Positions 56,701-64,000 of a stretch of 64,000 bases of DNA are shown here, in pieces. A program made the translations under genes and the position numbers. Positions within the stretch are counted from its first letter, which is position 1. Every line of letters begins with the position of its first letter. The notes under the pieces are model-generated. The model ran no database searches. It saw nothing but the letters and a program-made list of their open reading frames with translations, and was not told the origin of the DNA. Source of the DNA: Odoribacter splanchnicus DSM 20712 (GTDB lineage: Bacteria; Bacteroidota; Bacteroidia; Bacteroidales; Marinifilaceae); NCBI RefSeq assembly GCF_000190535.1, contig NC_015160.1, forward strand, positions 744,001 to 808,000, given 5' to 3'.

Positions 56701-56944
56701 ACCCGAAAATAATATTATGAATGAGAGGGATATTTTATTTCCCGGAGGCAGGAAAACCCGTCCGGACCGAATTATTTTCAACGGTTCGGTAGTCCGTATC
56801 ATCGATTATAAATTCGGACAAAGTGAGGAAAATAAATATTTGAAACAGGTCGGTTTTTATTGTAATACCTTACGGAAAATGGGATTTAAAGAAGTAGAGG
56901 GGTATGTATGGTATGTAAAGTCCGGTAAAATCGTACAGGTATAA
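53780..56944 (+). CDS. UvrD/AddA-like helicase-nuclease
   Basis: A 1054-residue superfamily-1A helicase with a nuclease tail. The Walker A motif is ASAGSGKTFAL at residues 7-17 and motif Ia AVTFTNKATEEMK; Walker B reads IDEFQDTSGMQW, motif III-IV region GDVKQSIYRWRNGDW, motif V IHKSKGLEFEFVLLPF and motif VI VALTRAKTELYV. The C-terminus, with RPDRIIF and IIDYKFGQSEENKYL, is a PD-(D/E)XK nuclease. This matches the AddA subunit of Bacteroidetes AddAB-type recombination complexes; the AddB partner is not in the window. Start at 53780 because family sequence begins there (MLDIYKASAGS). Confidence 0.9.
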   Translation: MLDIYKASAGSGKTFALTLEYFRTIFASPAEYKNILAVTFTNKATEEMKSRIINELHRLADGKTSDYGEALKQEFGFTDEQLKNRAVLLRTMLLHDYGRLAVTTIDRFFQRIIKAFTRELGIFPGYNVELDSDFVLLKAVDKVMQQVKDNPGLKNWISELMSSNVEEGKSWSIKSKIAELGEELFKENYMLFDKHILDKFSDKEFLKNYRSFLTATVQAYESRQAAIGQEAIGLIRSEGLEQTDFKGGKAGCVSYFYKLVAGNFDEPTATVRKGAQDSAAWVTKTSLRKATIGSICPRLMQLLQDILNRFDQDYSYYLSARMLSDNLYQLGILNDLYQEVRAYCDEKGLMLLSDTTHILNMLIADNDTSFLFEKCGNYYKHLMIDEFQDTSGMQWKNFRPLVVNSLSEGCRTMIVGDVKQSIYRWRNGDWSLLANEVERQFSSLGVNTVILKNNWRSAPEIVNFNNTFFEKAVGMLTDLYIADAGGEVKEKTIAEAYQGLQQIPRKKKKGYVDIVFGPDKKAEGGENIILADLIAIIRDIRQRGGQLKDIVILVRGGKEGALVADFLMEYNKTADRPIGFISNDSLYVWSSPYIQFIIAILKYMVDPYDMVNKTQILYFYRVFIQDENNPDLHDIFSGIGEKELFEVLGTDFELDKNKIMSYSLYETIETILDKFSLRKKREEIPYLIAFQDIIYEYETNNSNSITLFLDWWEKEQGKRVLTTSEEVDAVRILTIHKSKGLEFEFVLLPFCSWELDSVRPVRRIWCMNNEQGFNQLDYAPLNYSSKLTNTIFKKDYLDEHLKAYIDNLNLLYVALTRAKTELYVRPYSPKINKDGSISMSDIGAFIYSVLAETELVDNATMQVALGEKQCFPSKAGAGQTSVTLQNYPVFQPGERISIKYKFRDYTEPQQASLSAIDEGKLLHEIFKHIRYAGDVSQAVQQAYLEGLISIREKEAYCAKIEAYISNPQASEWFGPENNIMNERDILFPGGRKTRPDRIIFNGSVVRIIDYKFGQSEENKYLKQVGFYCNTLRKMGFKEVEGYVWYVKSGKIVQV

Positions 56945-57368
56945 AAACAAGCTGTCTCGATACTGAAGCGAACCCTAAGAGTTAGACAAAAAACTTTGGC
57001 AGTTGTATAAAAAACTTTACGTTACGTTTCTGTCAGACACCACCGGACTTGGAAACCATAAATTTCAACGAAACAGAGGTTTTCCGATCTCTTGTAGTAA
57101 AATTGGTTTCAAAATCAATGCCTTACAGGAAATTATTCTGATAAAGTAGCTCAGCTATCCATACTTCGATAGAGATGATCCGGTGTTTTTATTCTGTAAA
57201 TTTTCCTTATCCTTTCTTTGCCGGTTTACGCTAACGGTAGATGCCGGGTTTTGTGCCGGAAGACCTTTGGAGCAGGAATGAGGGTCCGGTTAGATTCTCC
57301 GAATGCCCGACCGGTGGTGTCTGACGACACAGAACCCGAAATCGGAATAAAAAGAAAAAAATTGAACC
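56945..57368. other. Gene-free stretch ahead of the IS element
   Basis: In 424 bp I see no gene. It holds short low-value repeats only (for example CACCACCGG and CACCGGTC-like strings) and no tRNA or clear terminator. It is bounded by the helicase gene and the left terminal repeat of the IS1634-family element. Confidence 0.45.
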
Positions 57369-59042
57369 TCCTGACTTCGTCATTGCGTACCCCAAAATTC
57401 TTCGTCAAAGAGTTTAGCTATTTTCTGATGCCTTGCCATCAGCATGGTTTGCGTATAAACCTCCTTGTTCAGAGGTAGTTTGATTTGTATGGTTGTGATT
57501 GTCTTAGCCAATGCAAGCACCTTGTCTACGCTCATCTTAATCTCTGAGACTTTCAGCATACGCTCCAATTCCTTGTATACTTTCAAAGCCACAAAGCAGA
57601 TGCATATATGAGCCTCGATGCGTTTGCGTGTAAAATGAAACATGGGGCGTATCTCTATCTTTGATTTGGCTATACGAAAGGCACGTTCTACGTGCCAAAG
57701 GTTGTGGTATGCAGCATAAACATCTTGTATTGGTATGTCAGTATTGGTGAGATATCCTTTTAGACCGTCCCATTTGGAGTCGTCGGCAATACGGTCATAG
57801 TTGATGGCTACTTTCACTTCACCATCCATGGATAAAAACTTATTGTAACCTCTTTTGTTGATGTTACCTTTCGTGAGCGCACCATGCTTGTAAGCCTTTT
57901 CCAACCTGCGTATTCCCTTCTCCCGGTTATAGGCATCTTTCTTTGCACGGTCATCTGTATAGCCGATCAAGAGACGACGTCCGCCTTCTTTGTCATATTC
58001 AACCATCTGGCAGTCGCGCTTGGGCTGTTCCAGTATCCAGTTCTTGACTTCCTGACTTTCATTCTTTATCTTCGCACCTATTATATACTTGTAACCGTGC
58101 GTCTCAAGTTCCGATATACTGGCATTGTTCATCAGACCGGAATCAGCCACCACAACGAAGTTTTCCAAACCGTATTTACTAACAAACTCATTTATCGTCG
58201 GCAGCATCGTGTGGCCTTCATATTTGTTGCCCTCATGGATGCAATATGCAAGCGGATAACCGCCCAAACTTACAAGCAGGCCGAGTATGATCTGAGGATT
58301 ACTGTGACGTCCCTCTTTCGAGAAGCCTGCCTTACGTAATTCGTCCTCATAATCCGCTTCAAAGTAAAGTGTGGTGACATCATAGAACAGCACACCGATA
58401 TTTCCACCGAACAGTTTCGCCGTATGGCGCACGCTTATATCCTGTACTATTTCGTGCTGATGGTCGCTAAGCTTGTCAAGATAGCGATAGATTTCTGAGA
58501 GATCCACATCTTCGTCAAAGTGGTTTTTCAGATATTCCACCGTAGCAGCCTTACTTGTTGGATATGCCAAACGAGCCTTTACAAGCTTGCGGAATACATC
58601 ATCGTCAATACGATTGAAACCAATCCTGTCAAACGTGCGGTCTAATATCAAGTCGCATCCGTTGAGAAGGATGTTGCTGACATTGGACAGAACACGGCGG
58701 ACTTCTTCTCGCTCACGGTCACACGCTTCACGATCCTCACCATACAAATCGAGTTGTGGATGGCGCCGGGATTCTTCTTTTGAAATCCATTCATGACCTG
58801 CATTTACGAGACTATCTATTTCGTTTGAATCTTTGGCCACACCAATAGTAATTAACTCTTTGTAAATGCCCTTTGTTTTCTCTGCAACAACAATACTTGT
58901 TGTTCCAGACCGATTCTTCTTTCTTTTGACAAACATAGTTAAAAAAACTTTTGCGTACCCCAAAATAAGGGCATGAAAAGATACAAAATATTGTTTATCA
59001 ATCAATTATAAAATGAACATTTTTTGAGTGACGAAGTCAGGA
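57369..59042 (-). mobile_element. IS1634-family insertion sequence, 1674 bp
   Basis: Both ends carry TCCTGACTTCGTCA (left at 57369, right as its complement ending at 59042), about 14 bp of terminal repeat, differing after that. One long transposase gene fills it. Close inside each end the same 16-mer, TTGCGTACCCCAAAAT, appears in the same direction (57383-57398 and 58951-58966). No flanking target duplication is evident. It lies upstream of the Sus-type gene group. Confidence 0.82.
57380..58936 (-). CDS. IS1634-family transposase
   Basis: A 518-residue DDE transposase of the IS4 superfamily, IS1634 family. Catalytic acidic residues lie in VLFYDVTTLYFEADYEDEL, in VVADSGLMNNASIS, and the C-terminal YREK-like block is represented by YHNLWHVERAFRIAKSKIEI followed by MFHFTRKRIEAHICICFVAL (broken here into two pieces). 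The stop overlaps the terminal repeat. The start is taken at the ATG at 58936 (MFVKRKKNRSGTTSIVV) rather than at 59005, which is inside the non-coding end. The gene is intact. Confidence 0.9.
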   Translation of the reverse strand: MFVKRKKNRSGTTSIVVAEKTKGIYKELITIGVAKDSNEIDSLVNAGHEWISKEESRRHPQLDLYGEDREACDREREEVRRVLSNVSNILLNGCDLILDRTFDRIGFNRIDDDVFRKLVKARLAYPTSKAATVEYLKNHFDEDVDLSEIYRYLDKLSDHQHEIVQDISVRHTAKLFGGNIGVLFYDVTTLYFEADYEDELRKAGFSKEGRHSNPQIILGLLVSLGGYPLAYCIHEGNKYEGHTMLPTINEFVSKYGLENFVVVADSGLMNNASISELETHGYKYIIGAKIKNESQEVKNWILEQPKRDCQMVEYDKEGGRRLLIGYTDDRAKKDAYNREKGIRRLEKAYKHGALTKGNINKRGYNKFLSMDGEVKVAINYDRIADDSKWDGLKGYLTNTDIPIQDVYAAYHNLWHVERAFRIAKSKIEIRPMFHFTRKRIEAHICICFVALKVYKELERMLKVSEIKMSVDKVLALAKTITTIQIKLPLNKEVYTQTMLMARHQKIAKLFDEEFWGTQ

Positions 59043-59167
59043 AAAAGTTGAAAATTTTAACACAATATAAGGAGTAATTTAAATTAATTTTATAATATTG
59101 TGCTTGCTGAATTTACGTTTATATATAAGTGAAGCGATTATTAATATGTCTAACTTATGAAAATGCA

Positions 59168-59788
59168 ATGAAGATGAAAAATTTAAGTTATTTATTGGTG
59201 GTTTTAAGTTTGTTGTTTGTTGGTTGTAATGATGATGATAATGACGATGATGCCAATCTCCCTGAAGTTGGTAAAGCATTTGCTGCAACTACTGAACATT
59301 GGTATATGGATTTGGATGGCTTTGAGGGGGCTTTCAAAACAGCTTATGATGAGATGAAAGCTGTTTTGAAGACTAAGGATGCGATTCCTGGTCAAATAGG
59401 TTATGTTATGCAAAATATGTACCTTACGAAAGATACAATATCCTATTGCTATTGGAATGAAGGTTATAAAGAAATGGGGGCTCCGGAAGAATTCTATGTA
59501 GCAAATGGTTATCTATTGGTTACGATTGAAGCTGTTGCCGGAATGAGAAATCAGGTTATTTTTAAAGGAATAAAAATGGACCCAGCTGTAGAATTGACTG
59601 AACATCCTGCTATAGGATGGTATGGAAGAGAGGGGTTTGCCATCCCTCAATTCAAGGCTTTTATCGATATGCTGGCAGCACAGGCATACATGATTGAAGC
59701 TGACAATGCTGCTGCACCCAAGATGTTGACATTTAAGGGAGTGGAAGATTCCGGCAGTGTGTTTAAATTGCGACTAATGGAGAAATAA
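59168..59788 (+). CDS. Asp-rich surface lipoprotein before the Sus-type pair
   Basis: A 206-residue lipoprotein, signal MKMKNLSYLLVVLSLLFVGC then NDDDNDDDAN, an acidic run right after the lipid-anchored cysteine that in Bacteroidetes is linked to export to the cell surface. The rest has no motif I can name. The nearest plausible starts are 59129 and 59168; I prefer 59168 because the signal begins there. It stands 76 nt before the SusC gene and may belong to that unit, though such auxiliary lipoproteins usually come after SusD. Confidence 0.75.
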   Translation: MKMKNLSYLLVVLSLLFVGCNDDDNDDDANLPEVGKAFAATTEHWYMDLDGFEGAFKTAYDEMKAVLKTKDAIPGQIGYVMQNMYLTKDTISYCYWNEGYKEMGAPEEFYVANGYLLVTIEAVAGMRNQVIFKGIKMDPAVELTEHPAIGWYGREGFAIPQFKAFIDMLAAQAYMIEADNAAAPKMLTFKGVEDSGSVFKLRLMEK

Positions 59789-59863
59789 TGAAGCATTTCA
59801 TTTTATTACGGGGATCGATTGTAAGGGTCGGTCCCTAATTTGGTTTTATTTATGTATAATATT

Positions 59864-62800
59864 ATGAGGAATCGCTCTTTTTATTGCTTTTTGATAGTAT
59901 GTTTGTGCTGGTCCGTGTGGGGTGTGAAGCCTGCTATAGCACATACGACAGAAAACGATATGTTGACAATTGTGTTGAAAAAGACTCCTTTATCAGGTGA
60001 TAGCGTTGTCAAACAGGTGGAGAAAGTTGTTGTCCAGGGGGTGGTAAAGGATAGTCACGGGGGGGTATTACCAGGAGTGACAGTGGTGGTAAAGGGTACG
60101 CATTATGGATTTTCAACGGATAATAATGGACAATTTCATTTTGAATTCCCTAAGAGGGAAGATATTACTTTGGTCTTTTCTTTTGTCGGAATGAAGCCTC
60201 TGGAATTGGTGTATACTAATCAGGAATTTCTGAGCGTTGTTTTGAAAGAAGAGGTTACGCAAATGGATGAGGTGGTGGTGACCGGTATGTTTGAGCGACA
60301 AAAAGAGGGTTATACCGGGTCTGCGACGGTGGTGAAAGGTGATGACTTGAAGAAGTTCAGTAAAACCAACATTGCGAAAGCTTTGTCGGCAATTGACCCG
60401 GGCTTTCGCATTGCAGAAAATATTGCAGCAGGTTCTGACCCTAATCGTTTGCCGGATTTGCGAATGAGAGGGCAGGCAACATTGCCCACCGGAGCAACGG
60501 TTTCTACAGACGCAGTGATGTTGAAGGGGGATTATGCCACTTACCCTAACCAGCCTTTGCTGATTCTGGATGGATTTGAGATTTCATTGCAGACCATGAA
60601 TGATTTGGATCCGGATAGAGTTTCTTCAATTACGATATTGAAGGATGCGGCCGCTACTGCAATTTATGGCTCCAAGGCAGCGAATGGTGTGATTGTTATT
60701 GAAACGAAGGCTCCGGAAGCAGGAGTTTTGCGAGTGGCGTATGGAGGAGAAATCCGAATAGAGGTGCCTGATTTGTCTGATTATAATCTGCTGAATGCAA
60801 GGGAAAAATTGGAAGTAGAAAAACTGGCGGGATATTATGATGAAGAGAAGGATTTAGCCCCATTGGAAATTTATCAGTATTATATGCGGGAGGTGAAACG
60901 AGGAGTTGATACTTATTGGTTGTCAAAACCACTACATACCGGCGTCTCGCAACGTCATACCGTCACATTGGAAGGGGGAGATCAGGCATTGAGGTATAAG
61001 CTCTATGTCGGCATGAATAACACAATTGGCGTTATGAAGGGGTCCAACCGCAATACCCAGACGGCAACGTTGGATTTGATTTATCGGGTAAAGAATTTCC
61101 GTTTAAAAAATAGTGTGACTGTTGATAATGCAACAGGTAATAATTCTCCTTACGGGTCATTCCGTGAATATACAGAGTTGAATCCGTATTGGAGAGAGGT
61201 CGATGAAAATGGAGTGGTGCTGAAGAAAATAACGCCTCCTGTAACTTCTTACTCCGGAGTTTTTAAAAGTGTGTACAATCCTATGTATAATGCAACATTG
61301 CATTCATTGGATAAAAAAACAGAGTTCCGTGTGCGCAATTTGTTTCAGTTGGAATACCGTCCGATAGATGAACTCCGATTGGTAGGAGACGTTGCAATTC
61401 AAAAAAGTACAGGAGAGACCCAGGTGTTCCGTCCTGCGCAGCATACGGCTTTTGACGGAATTACAGACCCGGAATTAAGAGGAGATTTCAATCAGACAGA
61501 ATCGAAGGGATTCAGTTATGAAGTGGCTTTGACCGCTTCATATAATAAGATATTTTCAAGTGTCCATTTTTTGAGCCTGAATGCGCGAATGACATTGAGC
61601 GATGCGCAAAACAGTTATTATGGAGCTTTGGTGACCGGCTTTCCTAATGATAAGATGGATAATATCCTTTTTGGAAAAAAATATAGCGAAAAGATGACCG
61701 GTAGCGAAAATACCAGTCGTGCAATCGGTTGGGTGGGTAGTTTTAATTATTCTTACGATAATCGTTATAGTATAGATTTTAATATCCGTGCTGACGGTTC
61801 CTCCCAATTTGGTAGCGATAATCGTTTTGCTCCGTTTTGGTCTGTAGGAGCGAAGTGGAACGTTGTGAATGAAGATTTTATGAAAAATACAGACTGGTTG
61901 TCAGAGTTAACATTGAGAGTTTCCCATGGAACAACCGGAACACAGGGCTTTGCACCTTATCAGGCTCAGCAATTGTATACATATAGCACATTGTTGAAAC
62001 CTTATCTGGCATCAGATGCAACAGGCGCAACATTGGTGGGATTGGGAAATCCTGATTTGAAATGGCAACAGACAGCTCAGTCCAACTTTGCATTGGAGGC
62101 CGGTTTTTTGAAAGGTAGGATTACTGCGCGTCTAGAATATTTTTTCAAGACGACCAAGAATGCTTTGACAGATATTTCGCTGGCGCCTTCCGTAGGCTTT
62201 GGTACAATATCTGAAAATTTGGGAACAATTGAAAATCGAGGCTTGGAATGGATGGTTTCATTTATTCCCTACCGGGATAATGAGCGGGCTGCATATTGGG
62301 TTGTAAATGTGAACGGCTCGCACAATACTGATAAATTAGTGAAAATATCGCAAGCTTTGCGACATGTAAACGAGTTGAATGATAGTAATTTAAAAGATGT
62401 TCCTTTGCCCCGCTATGAAGAGGGCGAGTCTATGAATAGAATTTGGGCTGTGCGTTCGTTGGGTATTGATCCGGCGAATGGACAAGAGGTGTTTGTGAAG
62501 CGAACGACAGGTCAGGTGACAGGTGTGTGGAGCGCATCAGACCAGATTCCATGCGGGAATACCGAGCCTTTTATGGAGGGGAATATAAATAGCAGTTTTT
62601 CATATAAGGGTTGGGGATTAAATTTGAGCTTTAATTATAAATTTGGAGGACAGACATATAATTCAACATTGATTCAAAAAGTTGAAAATGCGGATTTATT
62701 GAATAATGCGGATCGAAGGGTGATGGAATCCAGATGGAAGAAGCCGGGAGATAAAGCTTCTTTTAAAGCGTTGACTAATGCCATTAATGGAACGGAAACA

Positions 62801-63034
62801 AAGGCATCCTCGCGTTTTGTTATGGATGAAAACGTTTTGAGATTTAGTTCTTTGACTTTGACATACCGTATGGACGAAACCAATGCGGCATTTATCAAAA
62901 AGTCTATATTCAGTTCGATAACGATGAATTTGGGAATGGAGGATTTGTTTTACTGGTCAACGGTAAAACAGGAACGAGGACTTGATTATCCTTTTGCCCG
63001 TCAGTTTTCATTTTCTTTGAAAGTTGCATTTTAA
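59864..63034 (+). CDS. SusC-like TonB-dependent outer-membrane receptor
   Basis: A receptor of about 1056 residues. A signal peptide (MRNRSFYCFLIVCLCWSVWG) is followed by a carboxypeptidase-regulatory-like domain (VVKDSHGGVLPGVTVVVKG), a TonB box area (MDEVVVTGMFERQKEGYTGS), a plug with SSITILKDAAATAIYGSKAA and a beta-barrel ending FARQFSFSLKVAF. This is the SusC family, which imports glycans or peptides with a SusD partner. The start could also be 59840 or 59852. It lies 12 nt before the susD-like gene. A degenerate N-terminal segment precedes the first domain. No sugar-degrading enzymes are in view, so the ligand is open. Confidence 0.92.
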   Translation: MRNRSFYCFLIVCLCWSVWGVKPAIAHTTENDMLTIVLKKTPLSGDSVVKQVEKVVVQGVVKDSHGGVLPGVTVVVKGTHYGFSTDNNGQFHFEFPKREDITLVFSFVGMKPLELVYTNQEFLSVVLKEEVTQMDEVVVTGMFERQKEGYTGSATVVKGDDLKKFSKTNIAKALSAIDPGFRIAENIAAGSDPNRLPDLRMRGQATLPTGATVSTDAVMLKGDYATYPNQPLLILDGFEISLQTMNDLDPDRVSSITILKDAAATAIYGSKAANGVIVIETKAPEAGVLRVAYGGEIRIEVPDLSDYNLLNAREKLEVEKLAGYYDEEKDLAPLEIYQYYMREVKRGVDTYWLSKPLHTGVSQRHTVTLEGGDQALRYKLYVGMNNTIGVMKGSNRNTQTATLDLIYRVKNFRLKNSVTVDNATGNNSPYGSFREYTELNPYWREVDENGVVLKKITPPVTSYSGVFKSVYNPMYNATLHSLDKKTEFRVRNLFQLEYRPIDELRLVGDVAIQKSTGETQVFRPAQHTAFDGITDPELRGDFNQTESKGFSYEVALTASYNKIFSSVHFLSLNARMTLSDAQNSYYGALVTGFPNDKMDNILFGKKYSEKMTGSENTSRAIGWVGSFNYSYDNRYSIDFNIRADGSSQFGSDNRFAPFWSVGAKWNVVNEDFMKNTDWLSELTLRVSHGTTGTQGFAPYQAQQLYTYSTLLKPYLASDATGATLVGLGNPDLKWQQTAQSNFALEAGFLKGRITARLEYFFKTTKNALTDISLAPSVGFGTISENLGTIENRGLEWMVSFIPYRDNERAAYWVVNVNGSHNTDKLVKISQALRHVNELNDSNLKDVPLPRYEEGESMNRIWAVRSLGIDPANGQEVFVKRTTGQVTGVWSASDQIPCGNTEPFMEGNINSSFSYKGWGLNLSFNYKFGGQTYNSTLIQKVENADLLNNADRRVMESRWKKPGDKASFKALTNAINGTETKASSRFVMDENVLRFSSLTLTYRMDETNAAFIKKSIFSSITMNLGMEDLFYWSTVKQERGLDYPFARQFSFSLKVAF

Positions 63035-63046
63035 ATAAGAACAGTT

Positions 63047-64000
63047 ATGAGAACAGAAATATACATAGGATTATTGGTGCTGAGTTTCTTTACAGCGGGA
63101 TGTCAGGATTGGTTGAATGTTCAGCCTAAAACATCGGTGCAAGAGGAGGATATTTTCAGTACGGAGTACGGATTTAAGGATGTCCTGACAGGTTTTTATA
63201 TTGATATGGGCAGTCAGGATTTATATGGGAAGAATTTGACTTACGGATTTGTCGATTTTTTAGCAAAGCGTTATGACAATACCGTTGTTGCAAGCGAATT
63301 GTATAATTATCAGGGTGAATATAAGAACACCAAGGATGCTATCTGGAAGAAAGGGTACAATATTATCGCCAATATTAATAATCTGTTGCATTTTGCAGAG
63401 GTGAACCGTGGAGTCCTTAAACATGAGCATTATTATGAAATTATAAAGGGAGAGGCTTTAGGATTGAGGGCATTCCTGCATTTTGATCTGTTGCGTCTAT
63501 TCGGTCCGGTGTATAAAGAAAATCCTGATGCGAAATCCATCTGTTATCGGACGCAGATGAACAAATATGCGACACCGCGTTTACCGGCATCGGCAGTGGT
63601 GGATTCTGTGCTTCACGATTTGTTGCAGGCAAAATCATTATTGGAAAAACATGATAACGAATTGTTCGGTGCGGATGAGTATAATGAAAAACGTGATGCG
63701 TTTCTTGTGCTACGACAATTGCGTATGAATATTTGGGCTGTAAGAGCGATGTTGGCGCGAGTGTATCTGTATAAAGGAGATGATGCCAGCAAGGAATTGG
63801 CTTATAATTATGCCAAGGCTGTGATAGAGTGCGGGCATTTTAGATTGATGGAGTCTAATACGAGCAACAGGATATTATTCCCGGAACATATCTTTGCATT
63901 GCATGTATATGAATTGGGAAAATTCGTGGAATTGGATTTGGGGATGCAAGCATCCGATCGCTTATATGCATTACAGTCCACGATAGACGAATTATACGAA
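63047..64000 (+). CDS. SusD-like lipoprotein (partial, 3' end outside the window)
   Basis: From ATG at 63047 the frame is open to the window edge (318 codons). A lipoprotein signal (MRTEIYIGLLVLSFFTAGC) precedes QDWLNVQPKTSVQEEDIFST, the typical SusD opening, then YNIIANINNLLHFAE and IKGEALGLRAFLHFDLLRLF, the conserved TPR-like helical block. It would bind the ligand at the cell surface for the SusC partner upstream. The C-terminal ligand loops are not in the window. Confidence 0.92.
   Translation, partial: MRTEIYIGLLVLSFFTAGCQDWLNVQPKTSVQEEDIFSTEYGFKDVLTGFYIDMGSQDLYGKNLTYGFVDFLAKRYDNTVVASELYNYQGEYKNTKDAIWKKGYNIIANINNLLHFAEVNRGVLKHEHYYEIIKGEALGLRAFLHFDLLRLFGPVYKENPDAKSICYRTQMNKYATPRLPASAVVDSVLHDLLQAKSLLEKHDNELFGADEYNEKRDAFLVLRQLRMNIWAVRAMLARVYLYKGDDASKELAYNYAKAVIECGHFRLMESNTSNRILFPEHIFALHVYELGKFVELDLGMQASDRLYALQSTIDELYE

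Noticed and set aside
57369..59042. Target duplication around the IS1634 element
   Set aside because: The adjoining bases (TTGAACC on the left, AAAAGTTG on the right) do not form a direct repeat.

Overview
The window looks like a chromosome segment from the Bacteroidales. The signs are textbook Bacteroidetes promoters (TTTG, about 19 nt, TAnnTTTG), a SusC/SusD pair, an NVEALA-type secreted peptide gene, DUF4294 and DUF6340 family proteins, a PPi-type phosphofructokinase, and Bacteroidetes-style IS elements. The thi operon layout and a phosphotransbutyrylase gene point toward Odoribacteraceae (Odoribacter/Butyricimonas), but that placement is inference.

Layout. 1-5.5 kb: a minus-strand thiamine operon (promoter, TPP riboswitch, thiS, thiC, a three-domain TenI-ThiD-ThiE protein, thiG, thiH running off the edge). 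5.7-9.3 kb: an AT-rich accessory patch with a 103-bp miniature inverted-repeat element, an NVEALA peptide gene whose standard start codon seems lost, a beta-propeller lipoprotein, and a redoxin-like lipoprotein split by an IS1595-family element. 9.4-17.2 kb: MFS transporter, phosphate butyryltransferase, OmpA lipoprotein, bioD, a U32 (RlhA-like) protein and glmS. 17.3-19.0 kb: a decayed IS with frameshifted transposase. 19.0-22.0 kb: a large protein joining receiver-like domains to a PPDK N-terminal domain. 22.1-27.4 kb: a recombination scar (tyrosine-recombinase fragment fused to a doubly deleted xylA) followed by a G+C-richer imported operon (His/Cys-rich small membrane protein, ZnuD-like TonB receptor, lipoprotein), probably for metal uptake.

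27.8-39.8 kb: housekeeping genes: an ATP-grasp-like protein, IMP dehydrogenase, gmhB, holA, a DUF4294 protein, yqgE, RNase P RNA, sdaA, a DUF151 nuclease-family protein, pgi, a PPi-type pfk and a zinc dehydrogenase. 39.8-44.7 kb: a minus-strand aspartate/asparagine-fumarate cluster (dcu transporter, periplasmic asparaginase, two tandem porin-like paralogs). 44.8-50.7 kb: a lipoprotein, pta-ackA, an actin-like ATPase, an AlaX-like editing protein and fabG. 50.7-56.9 kb: a VWA membrane protein, a TPR lipoprotein and an AddA-like helicase-nuclease. 57.4-59.0 kb: an IS1634-family element. 59.2 kb to the end: a lipoprotein followed by a SusC/SusD pair, susD being cut by the window edge.

The most striking item is the actin-like ATPase at 48088-49164. 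The phosphate-1 loop that normally starts this fold lies at the extreme C-terminus, and the protein begins where the following strand normally starts, so it reads as a circularly permuted ParM/StbA-type actin. Next most interesting are the TenI-ThiD-ThiE fusion, the integrase::xylA junction, the NVEALA locus and the imported metal-type TonB operon with its apparently leaderless first gene.
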